This document shows positions 13,974 to 21,793 of a stretch of DNA of 52,941 nt, piece after piece. Source of the stretch: an uncultured Oscillibacter sp. (lineage in GTDB: Bacteria; Bacillota; Clostridia; Oscillospirales; Oscillospiraceae); the NCBI GenBank assembly GCA_945868085.1, contig CAMBKF010000013.1, positions 1 through 52,941 of the forward strand, given 5' to 3'. The first letter of the stretch is position 1, and each line of letters opens with the position of its first letter. Below the pieces are notes generated by a model that saw only the letters and a program-made list of their open reading frames with translations, made no database searches and was not told the DNA's origin. The translations under genes were made by a program, and so were the position numbers.

Positions 13974-15575
13974 ATGGCCATTGATCTGAGTAAGTACGGT
14001 ATTACCGGCACCACCGAGATCGTCCACAACCCTTCCTATGAGACCTTGTTTGCAGAGGAGACCAAGGCGGAGCTGACAGGCTACGAGGTCGGCCAGGTCA
14101 CCGAGCTGGGTGCCGTGAACGTGATGACCGGCATCTACACCGGCCGCTCTCCCAAGGACAAGTACATTGTCATGGATCAAAACTCCAAGGACACCGTCTG
14201 GTGGACCAGCGAGGGATATAAAAACGACAACCATCCCATGAGTGAGGATGTGTGGGCCCAGGTGAAGAAGCTGGCCGTCAGCGAGCTGTGCGACAAGCGC
14301 CTGTTCGTGGTGGACGCCTTCTGCGGCGCCAACAAGGATACCCGCATGGCCGTGCGCTTCATCGTGGAGGTGGCCTGGCAGGCACACTTTATTAAGAATA
14401 TGTTCATCCAGCCCTCCGAGGAGGAGCTGAAGAACTTTGAGCCGGACTTTGTGGTGTACAACGCATCCAAGGCCAAGGTGGAAAATTACAAGGAGCTGGG
14501 CCTCAACTCCGAGACCTGCGTGGCCTTCAACATCACCTCCCGGGAGCAGGTCATCATCAACACCTGGTACGGCGGCGAGATGAAGAAGGGCATGTTCTCC
14601 ATGATGAACTACTACCTGCCCCTCAAGGGCATTGCCGCCATGCACTGCTCCGCCAACACCGATATGAACGGCGAGAACACCGCCATCTTCTTCGGTCTGT
14701 CCGGCACCGGCAAGACCACCCTGTCCACCGATCCCAAGCGCCTGCTCATCGGCGACGACGAGCACGGCTGGGACGATAACGGCGTGTTCAACTTCGAGGG
14801 CGGCTGCTATGCCAAGGTCATCAACCTGGACAAGGAATCCGAGCCCGACATCTATAACGCCATCCGCCGGGATGCTCTGCTGGAGAACGTCACTGTGGAT
14901 GAAAACGGCAAAATCGACTTCAACGACAAGTCCGTCACCGAGAACACCCGCGTCAGCTACCCCATCGACCACATTCAGAACATTGTGCGCCCCGTTTCCG
15001 CGGCTCCCGCTGCCAAGAACGTGATCTTCTTGTCCGCCGACGCTTTCGGCGTGCTGCCTCCCGTGTCCATCCTGACCCCGGAGCAGGCCCAGTACTACTT
15101 CCTCAGCGGCTTCACCGCGAAGCTGGCCGGTACCGAGCGTGGCATCACCGAGCCCACCCCCACCTTCTCCGCCTGCTTCGGCCAGGCCTTCCTGGAGCTG
15201 CATCCCACCAAGTACGCCGAGGAGCTGGTCAAGCGCATGCAGATGAGCGGCGCCAAGGCCTATCTGGTGAACACCGGCTGGAACGGCACCGGCAAGCGCA
15301 TTTCCATCAAGGATACCCGCGGCATCATTGACGCCATCCTCAGCGGCGCCATCAATGAGGCCCCCACCAAGACCATCCCCTACTTCAACTTCGAGGTGCC
15401 CACGGCGCTGCCCGGCGTGGATCCCGCTATTCTGGACCCCCGGGACACCTATGCCGATGCCTCCCAGTGGGAGGAGAAGGCCAAGGATCTGGCCAGCCGC
15501 TTCGTGAAGAACTTTGTCAAGTACGAGTCCAACGAGCACGGCAAGGCCCTGGTGGCCGCCGGCCCCAAGGCGTAA
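13974..15575 (+). CDS. pckA: phosphoenolpyruvate carboxykinase (ATP)
   Basis: A 533-residue ATP-dependent PEPCK that interconverts oxaloacetate and PEP with ATP/ADP. Visible are the substrate arginine motif GRSPKDK (residues 57-63), metal ligand region MHCSAN, the P-loop [10 protein letters not shown] (241-250), the downstream metal-binding GDDEHGWDD and the adenine-binding [11 protein letters not shown]. Length is typical. In fermenters it often runs in the PEP-carboxylating direction. GGAG precedes the ATG. Very strong G/C third-position bias suggests high expression. Confidence 0.97.
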   Translation: MAIDLSKYGITGTTEIVHNPSYETLFAEETKAELTGYEVGQVTELGAVNVMTGIYTGRSPKDKYIVMDQNSKDTVWWTSEGYKNDNHPMSEDVWAQVKKLAVSELCDKRLFVVDAFCGANKDTRMAVRFIVEVAWQAHFIKNMFIQPSEEELKNFEPDFVVYNASKAKVENYKELGLNSETCVAFNITSREQVIINTWYGGEMKKGMFSMMNYYLPLKGIAAMHCSANTDMNGENTAIFFGLSGTGKTTLSTDPKRLLIGDDEHGWDDNGVFNFEGGCYAKVINLDKESEPDIYNAIRRDALLENVTVDENGKIDFNDKSVTENTRVSYPIDHIQNIVRPVSAAPAAKNVIFLSADAFGVLPPVSILTPEQAQYYFLSGFTAKLAGTERGITEPTPTFSACFGQAFLELHPTKYAEELVKRMQMSGAKAYLVNTGWNGTGKRISIKDTRGIIDAILSGAINEAPTKTIPYFNFEVPTALPGVDPAILDPRDTYADASQWEEKAKDLASRFVKNFVKYESNEHGKALVAAGPKA

Positions 15576-15588
15576 ATCAACCGAACCG

Positions 15589-15622
15589 AAAAGCGCCGGA
15601 ATGTTACATTCCGGCGCTTTTT
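15589..15622 (+). terminator. terminator after pckA
   Basis: 15-bp stem 15589-15603 with 15607-15621, loop TTA, T-run. The next gene begins only 15 bases on, so it depends on read-through. Confidence 0.9.
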
Positions 15623-15636
15623 ATAAGGAGAAAGCA

Positions 15637-15951
15637 ATGATCGAACTGAAGATCCTGATTGATGATATAGACTACGACTCCATCGCGGAGTATCTGATCC
15701 CGGCCCTGGCCGAAAGCATGGCCAAGGAGCAGAAGGGCGGCGTGCTGGGCGGCGTCCTGGCCGGGAACCCGGAGGTGTTCACCTCCATGGCCCGCACGCT
15801 GCTGCACACCATGAGCCAGGAGAAGCGGGACGAGCTGCTGGTGCAGCAGCTGAACAAGAACCGGGACAAGCTGCTGCAGAAGGGGAGAAAGGCCGCTGCC
15901 GGCAAAGGCATCCGCGTGCAGCTGTGCGACCTGACTGCCAGAAAGTTCTGA
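15637..15951 (+). CDS. hypothetical 104-residue protein
   Basis: The frame begins at an ATG with ATAAGGAG at good spacing. The protein starts with a short beta-type segment (MIELKILIDDIDYDSIAEYLIPALAESMAK would be one strand plus helix), has a Gly-rich middle (GGVLGGVLAG) and a basic C-terminus (KNRDKLLQKGRKAAAGKG). I do not recognise the family. Codon use is native. It lies immediately behind the pckA terminator, so it is either weakly cotranscribed with pckA or uses an unseen promoter. Confidence 0.7.
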   Translation: MIELKILIDDIDYDSIAEYLIPALAESMAKEQKGGVLGGVLAGNPEVFTSMARTLLHTMSQEKRDELLVQQLNKNRDKLLQKGRKAAAGKGIRVQLCDLTARKF

Positions 15952-15976
15952 TGTAGGGGAAATTACAACTATATAT

Positions 15977-16000
15977 AAGGGCGGGGTTATCCCCGCCCTT
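15977..16000. repeat. perfect G/C palindrome, REP-like or weak terminator
   Basis: AAGGGCGGGG (15977-15986) with CCCCGCCCTT (15991-16000), loop TTAT; no T-run follows. It opens the repeat-rich spacer. Confidence 0.7.
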
Positions 16001-16030
16001 ATGTGTGGAACGCTGGTGCGGGGCAGGGGG

Positions 16031-16204
16031 GTACGGATTGCCACGCCAGTGACGTCGGTCACTGGTTCGCAATGACAGGGGCTGCAAGAGGTGCGGCGGT
16101 TGGCGGCGGGGTGAGGGCACCCCGCCCTACGGATGATATGAAAGCGGGTACAAGAAATTACGGATCGCCACAGCCAGTGTGCGCACTGGCTTCGTAATGA
16201 CAGG
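16031..16204 (+). repeat. two copies of the GGATTGCCAC...CGCAATGACAGG palindromic repeat
   Basis: Copy 1 (about 16034-16079) has arms CCAGTGAC/GTCACTGG around GTCG. Copy 2 (16161-16204) has AGCCAGTG (16172-16179) with CACTGGCT (16184-16191), loop TGCG. Both share flanks CGGAT(T/C)GCCAC and TTCG(C/T)AATGACAGG. This second repeat family is distinct from the CCCTAC-ended one and interleaves with it. Similar repeats are widespread in many bacteria. Confidence 0.75.
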
Positions 16205-16390
16205 ATTACCGAAGGTTTGACGAGCGGTGGGACACATGGGTCCCGCCGCACAGCAATTATTTTTGTAGGGCAGGGCCCGTGTGCCCTGCCGGGAGTGCGG
16301 TGCAAAATCGGCGGGCGGGGCAGAGCCCCGCCCCTACGAAAAACAAGAAACACCTATAGGCGGGCCGATGTAGGCATCGGCCCCTACGAA
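16102..16390. repeat. array of five CCCTAC/GTAGGG palindromic repeats
   Basis: Stems: 16105-16113/16118-16126 (loop AGGG, then CTACGG); 16224-16233/16240-16249 (loop ACATGG); 16269-16276/16283-16290 (loop CCGTGT, preceded by GTAG); 16313-16321/16325-16333 (loop AGA, then CTACGA); 16362-16370/16375-16383 (loop TAGG, then CTACGA). Orientation varies, as shown by which side carries GTAGGG or CCCTAC. Together with the other family they fill 15952-16440, where no gene is evident. Confidence 0.8.
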
Positions 16391-16470
16391 ATACTATGGG
16401 TAAACGGTGCGTAGGGGGCGGAGTCCTAAACGTCCCTTTTACCCCGCACCTCATGTCCACTCCAACTAAA

Positions 16471-16500
16471 AAGATCCGGCCCACATGGGCCGGATCTTTA
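16471..16500 (-). terminator. terminator of the threonine aldolase gene
   Basis: Perfect 12-bp stem 16471-16482 with 16487-16498, loop ACAT; T-run on the minus strand. Confidence 0.92.
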
Positions 16501-16514
16501 ATCAAACGAAAGTA

Positions 16515-17555
16515 TCACTTCTTCAGCGCTTCCACAGCCTGGCGCAGGGCGGCTACATTTTCTTCCGTGGTGGCCCAGCTGGAGGCGAAGCGGATGGCGG
16601 AATGGGTCTCGTCGATACGCTCCCAATACTCATAGCCGAAGTTCTGCCCCAGAATGGCCAGCTCCGCATCGCTCATAATGGGGTACTGCTGGTTGGTGGG
16701 GGAGTCAAAGAGGAACTGATAGCCGCAGTCTTCAAAAATGGCGTGGATCTTTTTAGCCATAACGTTGGCGTGGCGGGAAATTTTGAAATACAGGTCATCG
16801 GTAAACAGGGTGTCAAACTGCAGACCCAGGAGCCGGCCCTTGGCCAGCATGCCGCCCCGCTGCTTCATCATAAACCGGAAGTCCCGCTTCAGAGCCGGGT
16901 TCATGATCACTACCGCCTCGCCGAACAGGGCGCCCACCTTATTGCCGCCGATGTAGAAAACATCGCACAGCCGGGCCAGCTCCGGCAGGGTCAGGTCGCA
17001 GTCGTCACAGGTGAGGCCGTAGCCCATGCGGGCTCCATCGATAAACAGGGGCAGGCCGCACTTTTGGCACACCGCATACAGCGCCGTCAGCTCCGCCTTG
17101 GAGTACAGGGTGCCGCCCTCGGTGGGGAAGGAGATATACACCATGCCGGGCATGACCATATGCTCATAGTCGGGGTTGAAATGGTGCCAGTTGTAATAGT
17201 CCTCCACCTGCTGAGCGGTGATCTTGCCGTCGCTGGAGGGCAGGGCCAGCACCTTGTGGCCGGAGGACTCGATGGCGCCGGTCTCGTGGCAGTTGATATG
17301 GCCGCTGGCGGCGGTGAGAACGCCCTGGTAGGGCCGGAGAACGGAGGCGATCACCGTGGTGTTGGTCAGGGTGCCGCCTACCAGGAAATGCACATCGGCT
17401 TCCGGGGCCTGACAGGCCGCCTTGATCTTCTCCCGGGCGGCGGCGCAGTATTCATCCTCGCCATAGCCCACGGTTTGCTCCATATTGGTCTGCAGCAGGC
17501 GCTCCATAATGGCGGGATGCGCGCCCTCCAGATAGTCGCTGTTGAAATAGATCAT
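16515..17555 (-). CDS. threonine aldolase / beta-eliminating lyase family
   Basis: A 346-residue PLP enzyme of the aromatic amino acid beta-eliminating lyase/threonine aldolase family. Lys206 (YIGGNKVGALFGEA) is the Schiff-base lysine; Asp173 and Arg176 (FIDGARMGYG) bind the cofactor; GGTLTNTTVIA is the phosphate site. It would cleave threonine or allo-threonine to glycine and acetaldehyde. The frame is open for 950 bases upstream, but the ATG at 17555 follows AAAGGAGC and starts the family domain. Monocistronic, with its own promoter and terminator. Confidence 0.88.
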   Translation of the reverse strand: MIYFNSDYLEGAHPAIMERLLQTNMEQTVGYGEDEYCAAAREKIKAACQAPEADVHFLVGGTLTNTTVIASVLRPYQGVLTAASGHINCHETGAIESSGHKVLALPSSDGKITAQQVEDYYNWHHFNPDYEHMVMPGMVYISFPTEGGTLYSKAELTALYAVCQKCGLPLFIDGARMGYGLTCDDCDLTLPELARLCDVFYIGGNKVGALFGEAVVIMNPALKRDFRFMMKQRGGMLAKGRLLGLQFDTLFTDDLYFKISRHANVMAKKIHAIFEDCGYQFLFDSPTNQQYPIMSDAELAILGQNFGYEYWERIDETHSAIRFASSWATTEENVAALRQAVEALKK

Positions 17556-17586
17556 GCGAGATCGCTCCTTTCTATACCATATCTGT

Positions 17587-17615
17587 ATTCTATCGCAAAA
17601 GATTGGCCCTGTAAA
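17587..17615 (-). promoter_or_regulatory. promoter of the threonine aldolase gene
   Basis: Minus strand TTTACA (17615-17610), 17 bases, TAGAAT (17592-17587). Confidence 0.65.
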
Positions 17616-17640
17616 GCCTGTAGGGAAGAATTCTTTTACC

Positions 17641-17669
17641 TTGCCAAATGGTGTGAAATCCAGTATAAT
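17641..17669 (+). promoter_or_regulatory. promoter of the sortase gene
   Basis: TTGCCA (17641-17646), 17 bases, TATAAT (17664-17669). Confidence 0.8.
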
Positions 17670-17690
17670 GAGCCCAAAGGGGGAGGAAGC

Positions 17691-18437
17691 ATGAAGAATA
17701 AAACCGGAAAAAAGATCCTCTATTATGTCATCCTGGCTGTGCTGCTGGGTGTGTTTTGCTTCTCGGGCTACAAGATCTACAGCTATTACTCGGAGCAGAA
17801 TGCCAGCACCAGTCTCAACGAGGAGATCGTCCGGGAGTACACCATCCGCAAAACGGGCGAGGCCAAGGAGTACTTCGAGGTGGATTTTGACCAGCTCCGC
17901 CAGCAGAACGAGGATGTGACGGCGTGGCTCTATCTGCCGGACTCGGTGATCAACTACCCCGTGCTGCAGCATGGGGACAACGACTACTATCTCACCCGGC
18001 AGATCGACGGCTCTTACAATAAAAACGGCAGCATTTTCATGGATTACCGCAACGCGCCGGATTTTTCCGACCGCAACACCATCATCTACGGCCACCATAT
18101 GCGCACGGGGAATATGTTCGGCAAGCTGGTGAACTTCAAGAGCGACAGCTACTACCAGGAGCACGACCACATGTTTATTATGACGCCCCAGGTCACCTAC
18201 CGGCTGGATCTGCTGTGCGGCGCGGTGGTGGAGCCCGATGACCCCATCTACTCCATCGACCCCACGGAGGAGGCCCTGGCCGCCTGTATGCGGCGATCCA
18301 CCTTCCAGACCAAGTTGGAGATGCCCGGGGAGGAGGCAAGGCTTGTGACCCTGTCCACCTGCAGCTATGAGTTTGCGGACGCAAGATACATCGTCATCGG
18401 CGTGCTGACGCCGCTGGAAGAAACTGCAAAAAACTGA
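17691..18437 (+). CDS. srtB: class B sortase
   Basis: A 248-residue membrane-anchored transpeptidase. Lysine-rich N-terminus and one helix (about residues 9-27) form the anchor. The catalytic triad is visible: His in YGHHM (135/136), Cys224 in TLSTCSYEF and Arg232 in DARYIVIG. The NTIIYGHHM and DSVINYPVLQ segments are class B features. SrtB enzymes attach proteins to peptidoglycan or assemble surface structures. No NPQTN-type substrate gene is nearby, so the partner is elsewhere. GGGAGG precedes the ATG; a 14-bp terminator follows. Confidence 0.92.
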   Translation: MKNKTGKKILYYVILAVLLGVFCFSGYKIYSYYSEQNASTSLNEEIVREYTIRKTGEAKEYFEVDFDQLRQQNEDVTAWLYLPDSVINYPVLQHGDNDYYLTRQIDGSYNKNGSIFMDYRNAPDFSDRNTIIYGHHMRTGNMFGKLVNFKSDSYYQEHDHMFIMTPQVTYRLDLLCGAVVEPDDPIYSIDPTEEALAACMRRSTFQTKLEMPGEEARLVTLSTCSYEFADARYIVIGVLTPLEETAKN

Positions 18438-18450
18438 ATCATGTTTTTCT

Positions 18451-18487
18451 CCGGGAGCCGGCGCATAGCGCCGGCTCCCGGCTTTTT
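18451..18487 (+). terminator. terminator after srtB
   Basis: 14-bp stem 18451-18464 with 18468-18481, loop ATA, T-run. Confidence 0.93.
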
Positions 18488-18516
18488 TGTCGGGAATTGC
18501 CATATTTTACCTGGAC

Positions 18517-18546
18517 GAATAGCGCCGCGTCCGGCGGGCCATACTG
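18517..18546 (+). promoter_or_regulatory. forespore (SigF/SigG-type) promoter of sigG
   Basis: GAATA (18517-18521), 18-base spacer, CATACTG (18540-18546), with GG just before the -10 box. This matches the known SigG consensus (GMATA, 18 bases, CATAMTA) and the SigF version that starts with GG. No sigma-A boxes are seen. Confidence 0.7.
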
Positions 18547-18574
18547 TTTTCAACGACAGTTGGAGGCGGTTTGG

Positions 18575-19345
18575 ATGCGGGGAAGAGTCGAGATCTGCGG
18601 GATCAACACGGCAAAGCTGCCGGTCTTGAAGCACGAGGAAAACATGGCCCTGCTGCGCCGCGTGAAGCAGGGGGATGAGCAGGCCCGGCAGGAGCTGATC
18701 TGCGGCAACCTGCGCCTGGTGCTGGCGGCGGTAAAGCGCTTTGCGGGCCGCAGCGAGAACGTGGACGACCTGTTTCAGGTGGGCTGCATCGGCCTGATGA
18801 AGTCCATCGACGCCTTCGACCTGTCTTACGACGTGCGGCTGAGCAGCTATTCACTGCCCATGATCATCGGGGAGATCCGCCGCTACCTCCGGGACAACAG
18901 CCCTATCCGGGTGAGCCGCAGCGTCCGGGATACGGCCTATCGGGTGCTGCAGGCCCGGGAAAAGCTGCTGGCCCAGCAGCAGCGGGAGCCCACGGTGGAG
19001 CAGATCGCCCGGGAACTGGGCATCCGCCGGGAGGAAGTGGTCTTTGCCATGGACGCCATGGCCGACCCGGTCTCCCTGTATGAGCCGCTGTATGATTCCG
19101 GCGGCGATGCCCTGCGGGTCATGGATCAGATCGGGGATGAAAACAGCTCGGACAGCTGCTGGCTGCAGCAGCTTGCCCTGAAGGACGCCATCTCCCGGCT
19201 GACGCCCCGCCAGCGGGAAATACTGGCCCTGCGCTACAGCGAGGGCAAGACGCAGATGGAGGTGTCCCGGGAGATCGGCATCTCCCAGGCCCAGGTGAGC
19301 CGACTGGAAAAGGGCGCCATCGGGGAGATCAAAAAAAATATGTGA
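18575..19345 (+). CDS. sigG: RNA polymerase sporulation sigma factor SigG
   Basis: A 256-residue sigma-70 family factor. The start RVEICGINTAKLPVL is the SigG signature. Region 2 contains NLRLVLAAVKRF...VDDLFQVGCIGLMKSIDAFD; region 3 is NSPIRVSRSVRDTAY; region 4 has LTPRQREILALRYSEGKTQMEVSREIGISQAQVSRLEK as its HTH. SigG directs late forespore genes. The ATG at 18575 follows GGAGG at 8 bases; an open frame upstream from 18497 crosses the promoter and is rejected. In Bacillus sigG follows spoIIGA-sigE; here it stands alone behind a sortase gene. Confidence 0.95.
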   Translation: MRGRVEICGINTAKLPVLKHEENMALLRRVKQGDEQARQELICGNLRLVLAAVKRFAGRSENVDDLFQVGCIGLMKSIDAFDLSYDVRLSSYSLPMIIGEIRRYLRDNSPIRVSRSVRDTAYRVLQAREKLLAQQQREPTVEQIARELGIRREEVVFAMDAMADPVSLYEPLYDSGGDALRVMDQIGDENSSDSCWLQQLALKDAISRLTPRQREILALRYSEGKTQMEVSREIGISQAQVSRLEKGAIGEIKKNM

Positions 19346-19350
19346 GAGTT

Positions 19351-19378
19351 AAGGCGGGCGGCGATGCCCGCCTTTTTA
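19351..19378 (+). terminator. terminator after sigG
   Basis: 9-bp stem AAGGCGGGC (19351-19359) with GCCCGCCTT (19366-19374), loop GGCGAT, T-run. Confidence 0.88.
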
Positions 19379-19433
19379 GTTTATCAATCATGGATGAACG
19401 GAATAATTCTGACTGGTCAGCGAAAAAAGCGCC

Positions 19434-19462
19434 TTTACTTGCGGCGGCGGGTTTGCTATACT
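19434..19462 (+). promoter_or_regulatory. promoter of the cysteine desulfurase-like gene
   Basis: TTTACT (19434-19439), 17 bases, TATACT (19457-19462). Confidence 0.7.
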
Positions 19463-19494
19463 TTTGACAAAAGAAACCGGGGGGAATGGAAACC

Positions 19495-20631
19495 ATGATC
19501 TATCTGGATAACGCCGCCACAACGCTCCATAAGCCACCCCAGGTGCTGGAGGCGGTGCTGCATGCCATGACCACCATGGGCAACGCCGCCCGGGGGGCGC
19601 ACAGCGGCGCGCTGGAGGCATCCCGGACGGTGTTTGACGCCCGGGAGAAAGTGGCCAGACTTTTTGCGTGCCCGCGGGCGGATCATGTGGCCTTTGCGGC
19701 CAATTCCACCGAGGCGCTGAACATCGCTATCAATGGGATCCTTCATCAGGGTGACCACGCCATCTCCACGGACTGCGAGCACAACTCCGTCCTGCGGCCG
19801 CTGTACCGGCTGGAGGAGGAGCGGGGCGTGGCCCTGGATTTTGTGCCGGCAGACAGGCGCGGCCTGGTGGACTATGGGGATTTTGAGCGGCTCATGCGGC
19901 CTAATACCCGGGCGGTGGTCTGCACCCATGGCTCCAACCTTACGGGCAATCTTTTGGATATTGCCCGCATCGCAGGCATCGCCCACCGCCACGGGGCGCT
20001 GCTGATCGTGGACGCATCGCAGACGGCGGGCACTGTGCCCATCCATATGCAGGAGATGGGAGTGGATGTGCTGTGCTTTACCGGCCACAAGGGGCTTATG
20101 GGCCCCCAGGGGACCGGCGGACTGTGCGTCCGGCCCGGGGTGGAGATCGATCCGTGGAAGGTGGGCGGCTCCGGTGTGCACTCCTATGACCGCCGACAGC
20201 CCCGGGAATATCCCACCCGCCTGGAGGCCGGTACGCTGAACAGCCACGGCATTGCGGGTCTTTCCGCGGCGCTGGATGTGATCCTGGAGCGGGGTGTGGA
20301 GGACATTTACCGGGCGGAGCACGCCCTGATGCGGCGGTTTTACGAGGGCGTTTCTGCCATTCCCGGCGTCACGGTGTACGGCGATTTCTCCGCTGACCGG
20401 CGCTGCGCCATCGTGGCCCTGAACATCCGGGACTATGATTCCTCCGCCGTGTCCGACGAGCTGGCTGTGACCTACGGCATCGCCACCCGGCCCGGCGCCC
20501 ACTGCGCGCCCCGGATGCATCAGGCCCTGGGCACCACGGACCGGGGAGCTGTGCGCTTCAGCTTTTCCTGCTACAACACGGAGCAGGAGGTGGACGCCGC
20601 CATAGAGGCCGTCCGCGCCATTGCGGAGTAA
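19495..20631 (+). CDS. cysteine desulfurase family protein (EF2568-type, class V aminotransferase)
   Basis: A 378-residue PLP enzyme of the NifS/SufS class: YLDNAATTLHKP at the start, Lys199 in CFTGHKGLMGPQGTGGL as Schiff-base residue and Cys337 in TRPGAHCAPRMHQALGT as persulfide cysteine. The late RFSFSCYNTEQEVD is typical of the EF2568 branch. That branch is known to co-occur with selenium-dependent molybdenum hydroxylase genes, where it may mobilise sulfur or selenium; yqeB and yqeC are in this window. I prefer ATG 19495 to ATG 19486, because the G-rich ribosome site lies about 10 bases from the former and abuts the latter. Confidence 0.85.
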   Translation: MIYLDNAATTLHKPPQVLEAVLHAMTTMGNAARGAHSGALEASRTVFDAREKVARLFACPRADHVAFAANSTEALNIAINGILHQGDHAISTDCEHNSVLRPLYRLEEERGVALDFVPADRRGLVDYGDFERLMRPNTRAVVCTHGSNLTGNLLDIARIAGIAHRHGALLIVDASQTAGTVPIHMQEMGVDVLCFTGHKGLMGPQGTGGLCVRPGVEIDPWKVGGSGVHSYDRRQPREYPTRLEAGTLNSHGIAGLSAALDVILERGVEDIYRAEHALMRRFYEGVSAIPGVTVYGDFSADRRCAIVALNIRDYDSSAVSDELAVTYGIATRPGAHCAPRMHQALGTTDRGAVRFSFSCYNTEQEVDAAIEAVRAIAE

Positions 20632-20647
20632 CTTCATAGGGAAATAA

Positions 20648-20682
20648 AAAACGACAGGTTTCCACGGAAACCTGTCGCTTTT
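20648..20682. terminator. bidirectional terminator
   Basis: 11-bp stem CGACAGGTTTC (20652-20662) with GAAACCTGTCG (20667-20677), loop CACG; A-run before, T-run after. Serves the convergent MerR gene. Confidence 0.9.
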
Positions 20683-20705
20683 TGATGCAGGGCAATGGCA
20701 GGGTG

Positions 20706-21128
20706 TCAGTGCTGGGGGCGGTTTTCCGCGGTCCAATTCCTGGGGTTGGTGTCGTCCGGGGCCAGGCCTGCCAAAATCGCCTCATAATGCGCGGCCTTAT
20801 CATCCATATATCTGGCGGTGGCCTGGGCTTCCGCCAGCCGGTGATAGGCCGCCTCCCGCTGCTTCAAAATGATCGCATATCTGGTCCGGAGGTTCTCCTC
20901 CGACTCCTCCAGCAGGCAAAGACGGCAATACGCCTGAATGTCCTGGATGGAGGCCCCGCAGCCCTTCAGGCATTGGATGCCCTGCATCCAGTTGACGGAT
21001 TCCTCGTTGAACACCCGGCGGTTGCCGCCGTCCCGCGCGCAGGGCAGCAGGCCCTTATCCGTGTAGAACCGCAGAGTATGCTCCGTGACGCCGAACATCT
21101 CGGCCATCTGCTTGATGGTATAATACAT
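20706..21128 (-). CDS. MerR family transcriptional regulator
   Basis: A 140-residue regulator with the MerR winged-helix at the N-terminus (YTIKQMAEMFGVTEHTLRFYTDKGLLP, then NRRVFNEESVNWMQGIQCLKGCGASI) followed by a long dimerisation helix rich in Glu and Arg. No cysteine cluster for metal binding is visible, so it resembles the organic-compound or stress-responding members. GAGGTG lies just before the ATG. No target gene is obvious; the next gene upstream on the strand belongs to a conjugative-element remnant. Confidence 0.88.
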   Translation of the reverse strand: MYYTIKQMAEMFGVTEHTLRFYTDKGLLPCARDGGNRRVFNEESVNWMQGIQCLKGCGASIQDIQAYCRLCLLEESEENLRTRYAIILKQREAAYHRLAEAQATARYMDDKAAHYEAILAGLAPDDTNPRNWTAENRPQH

Positions 21129-21160
21129 GGCTGCACCTCAAATTTTCTCTTGACTTCGTG

Positions 21161-21793
21161 TTACTCGAACTTATTACAATGATTATATTCGGTTTTGCCG
21201 CCATACTCGGCCTTGGCAACGCAAAGCACCCCCGGATCATACAAATACGCTGGGAAGGTCTGTCCGTCATATGACCGTTGGAACGGCGTGTTTTCGTCCA
21301 CGAACAGCATTCCGTGTTCGGTAAATATGCCATTGCCGGACTGTATCAGCTCCCGTCCGAGCTGCGCATATTTCGGGTCATCCTCATCGTGTGCCGGTAT
21401 GCAGCCGTTGACCGTGAGCAGATACTCTCTGCCGATTTTGCCCATGTCACCGATATCCCGAATCAGCGGATAGCGATTGAGATTAAAACTCAAATTGATG
21501 AGGTCGGGCAAGGTATCGAAGCCCTCTAATTTCATCGCCTCGTAGAACTGATATTCCTCATCGCCGAAAAAGCTGTCCATCCGTTTTCCGAGGTAGTTGA
21601 CTTCATCGAGATTAACGAATCTGTCTTCCAGGAAGGCGAGTTCTTCGGGAAATACCACCTCGGTCACATACCATTCCAGCGGTCGTACCTGCTCTGCGTC
21701 GATCTCGGCAAGTGCCTCTTGCAATGCCTTTTCCGTGCAGGGAAAGCGGATGTCGGTCTGATCGTTGCCGTATTTGATTTCCAGTTTAATCAT
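21161..21793 (-). CDS. ArdA-like antirestriction protein (conjugative-element gene)
   Basis: A 210-residue acidic protein. The stretch LEDRFVNLDEVNYLGKRMDSF followed by LPDLINLSFNLNRYPLIRDI resembles the ArdA-like proteins of clostridial conjugative transposons, in which an N-terminal Y-x-N-L-D-E-x-N-x-L pattern precedes a DLINL helix. ArdA mimics B-form DNA to block type I restriction enzymes. Codon use is markedly more A/T-rich than the flanking chromosome. It overlaps the next gene upstream by 8 bases. The family match is by eye and moderate. Confidence 0.6.
   Translation of the reverse strand: MIKLEIKYGNDQTDIRFPCTEKALQEALAEIDAEQVRPLEWYVTEVVFPEELAFLEDRFVNLDEVNYLGKRMDSFFGDEEYQFYEAMKLEGFDTLPDLINLSFNLNRYPLIRDIGDMGKIGREYLLTVNGCIPAHDEDDPKYAQLGRELIQSGNGIFTEHGMLFVDENTPFQRSYDGQTFPAYLYDPGVLCVAKAEYGGKTEYNHCNKFE

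Noticed and set aside
15604-16353. 249-codon minus-strand frame over the hypothetical gene and repeats
   Set aside because: It translates the reverse of a gene and then the palindromic repeats (ends such as CHCEPVTDV are known by-products of such repeats).
16102-16390. CRISPR array
   Set aside because: Repeats differ in sequence, orientation and spacing, each is a self-contained hairpin, and there are no uniform spacers or cas genes.
18497-18574. N-terminal extension of SigG from ATG 18497
   Set aside because: It has no ribosome site, crosses the forespore promoter and adds residues absent from the family; ATG 18575 has GGAGG.
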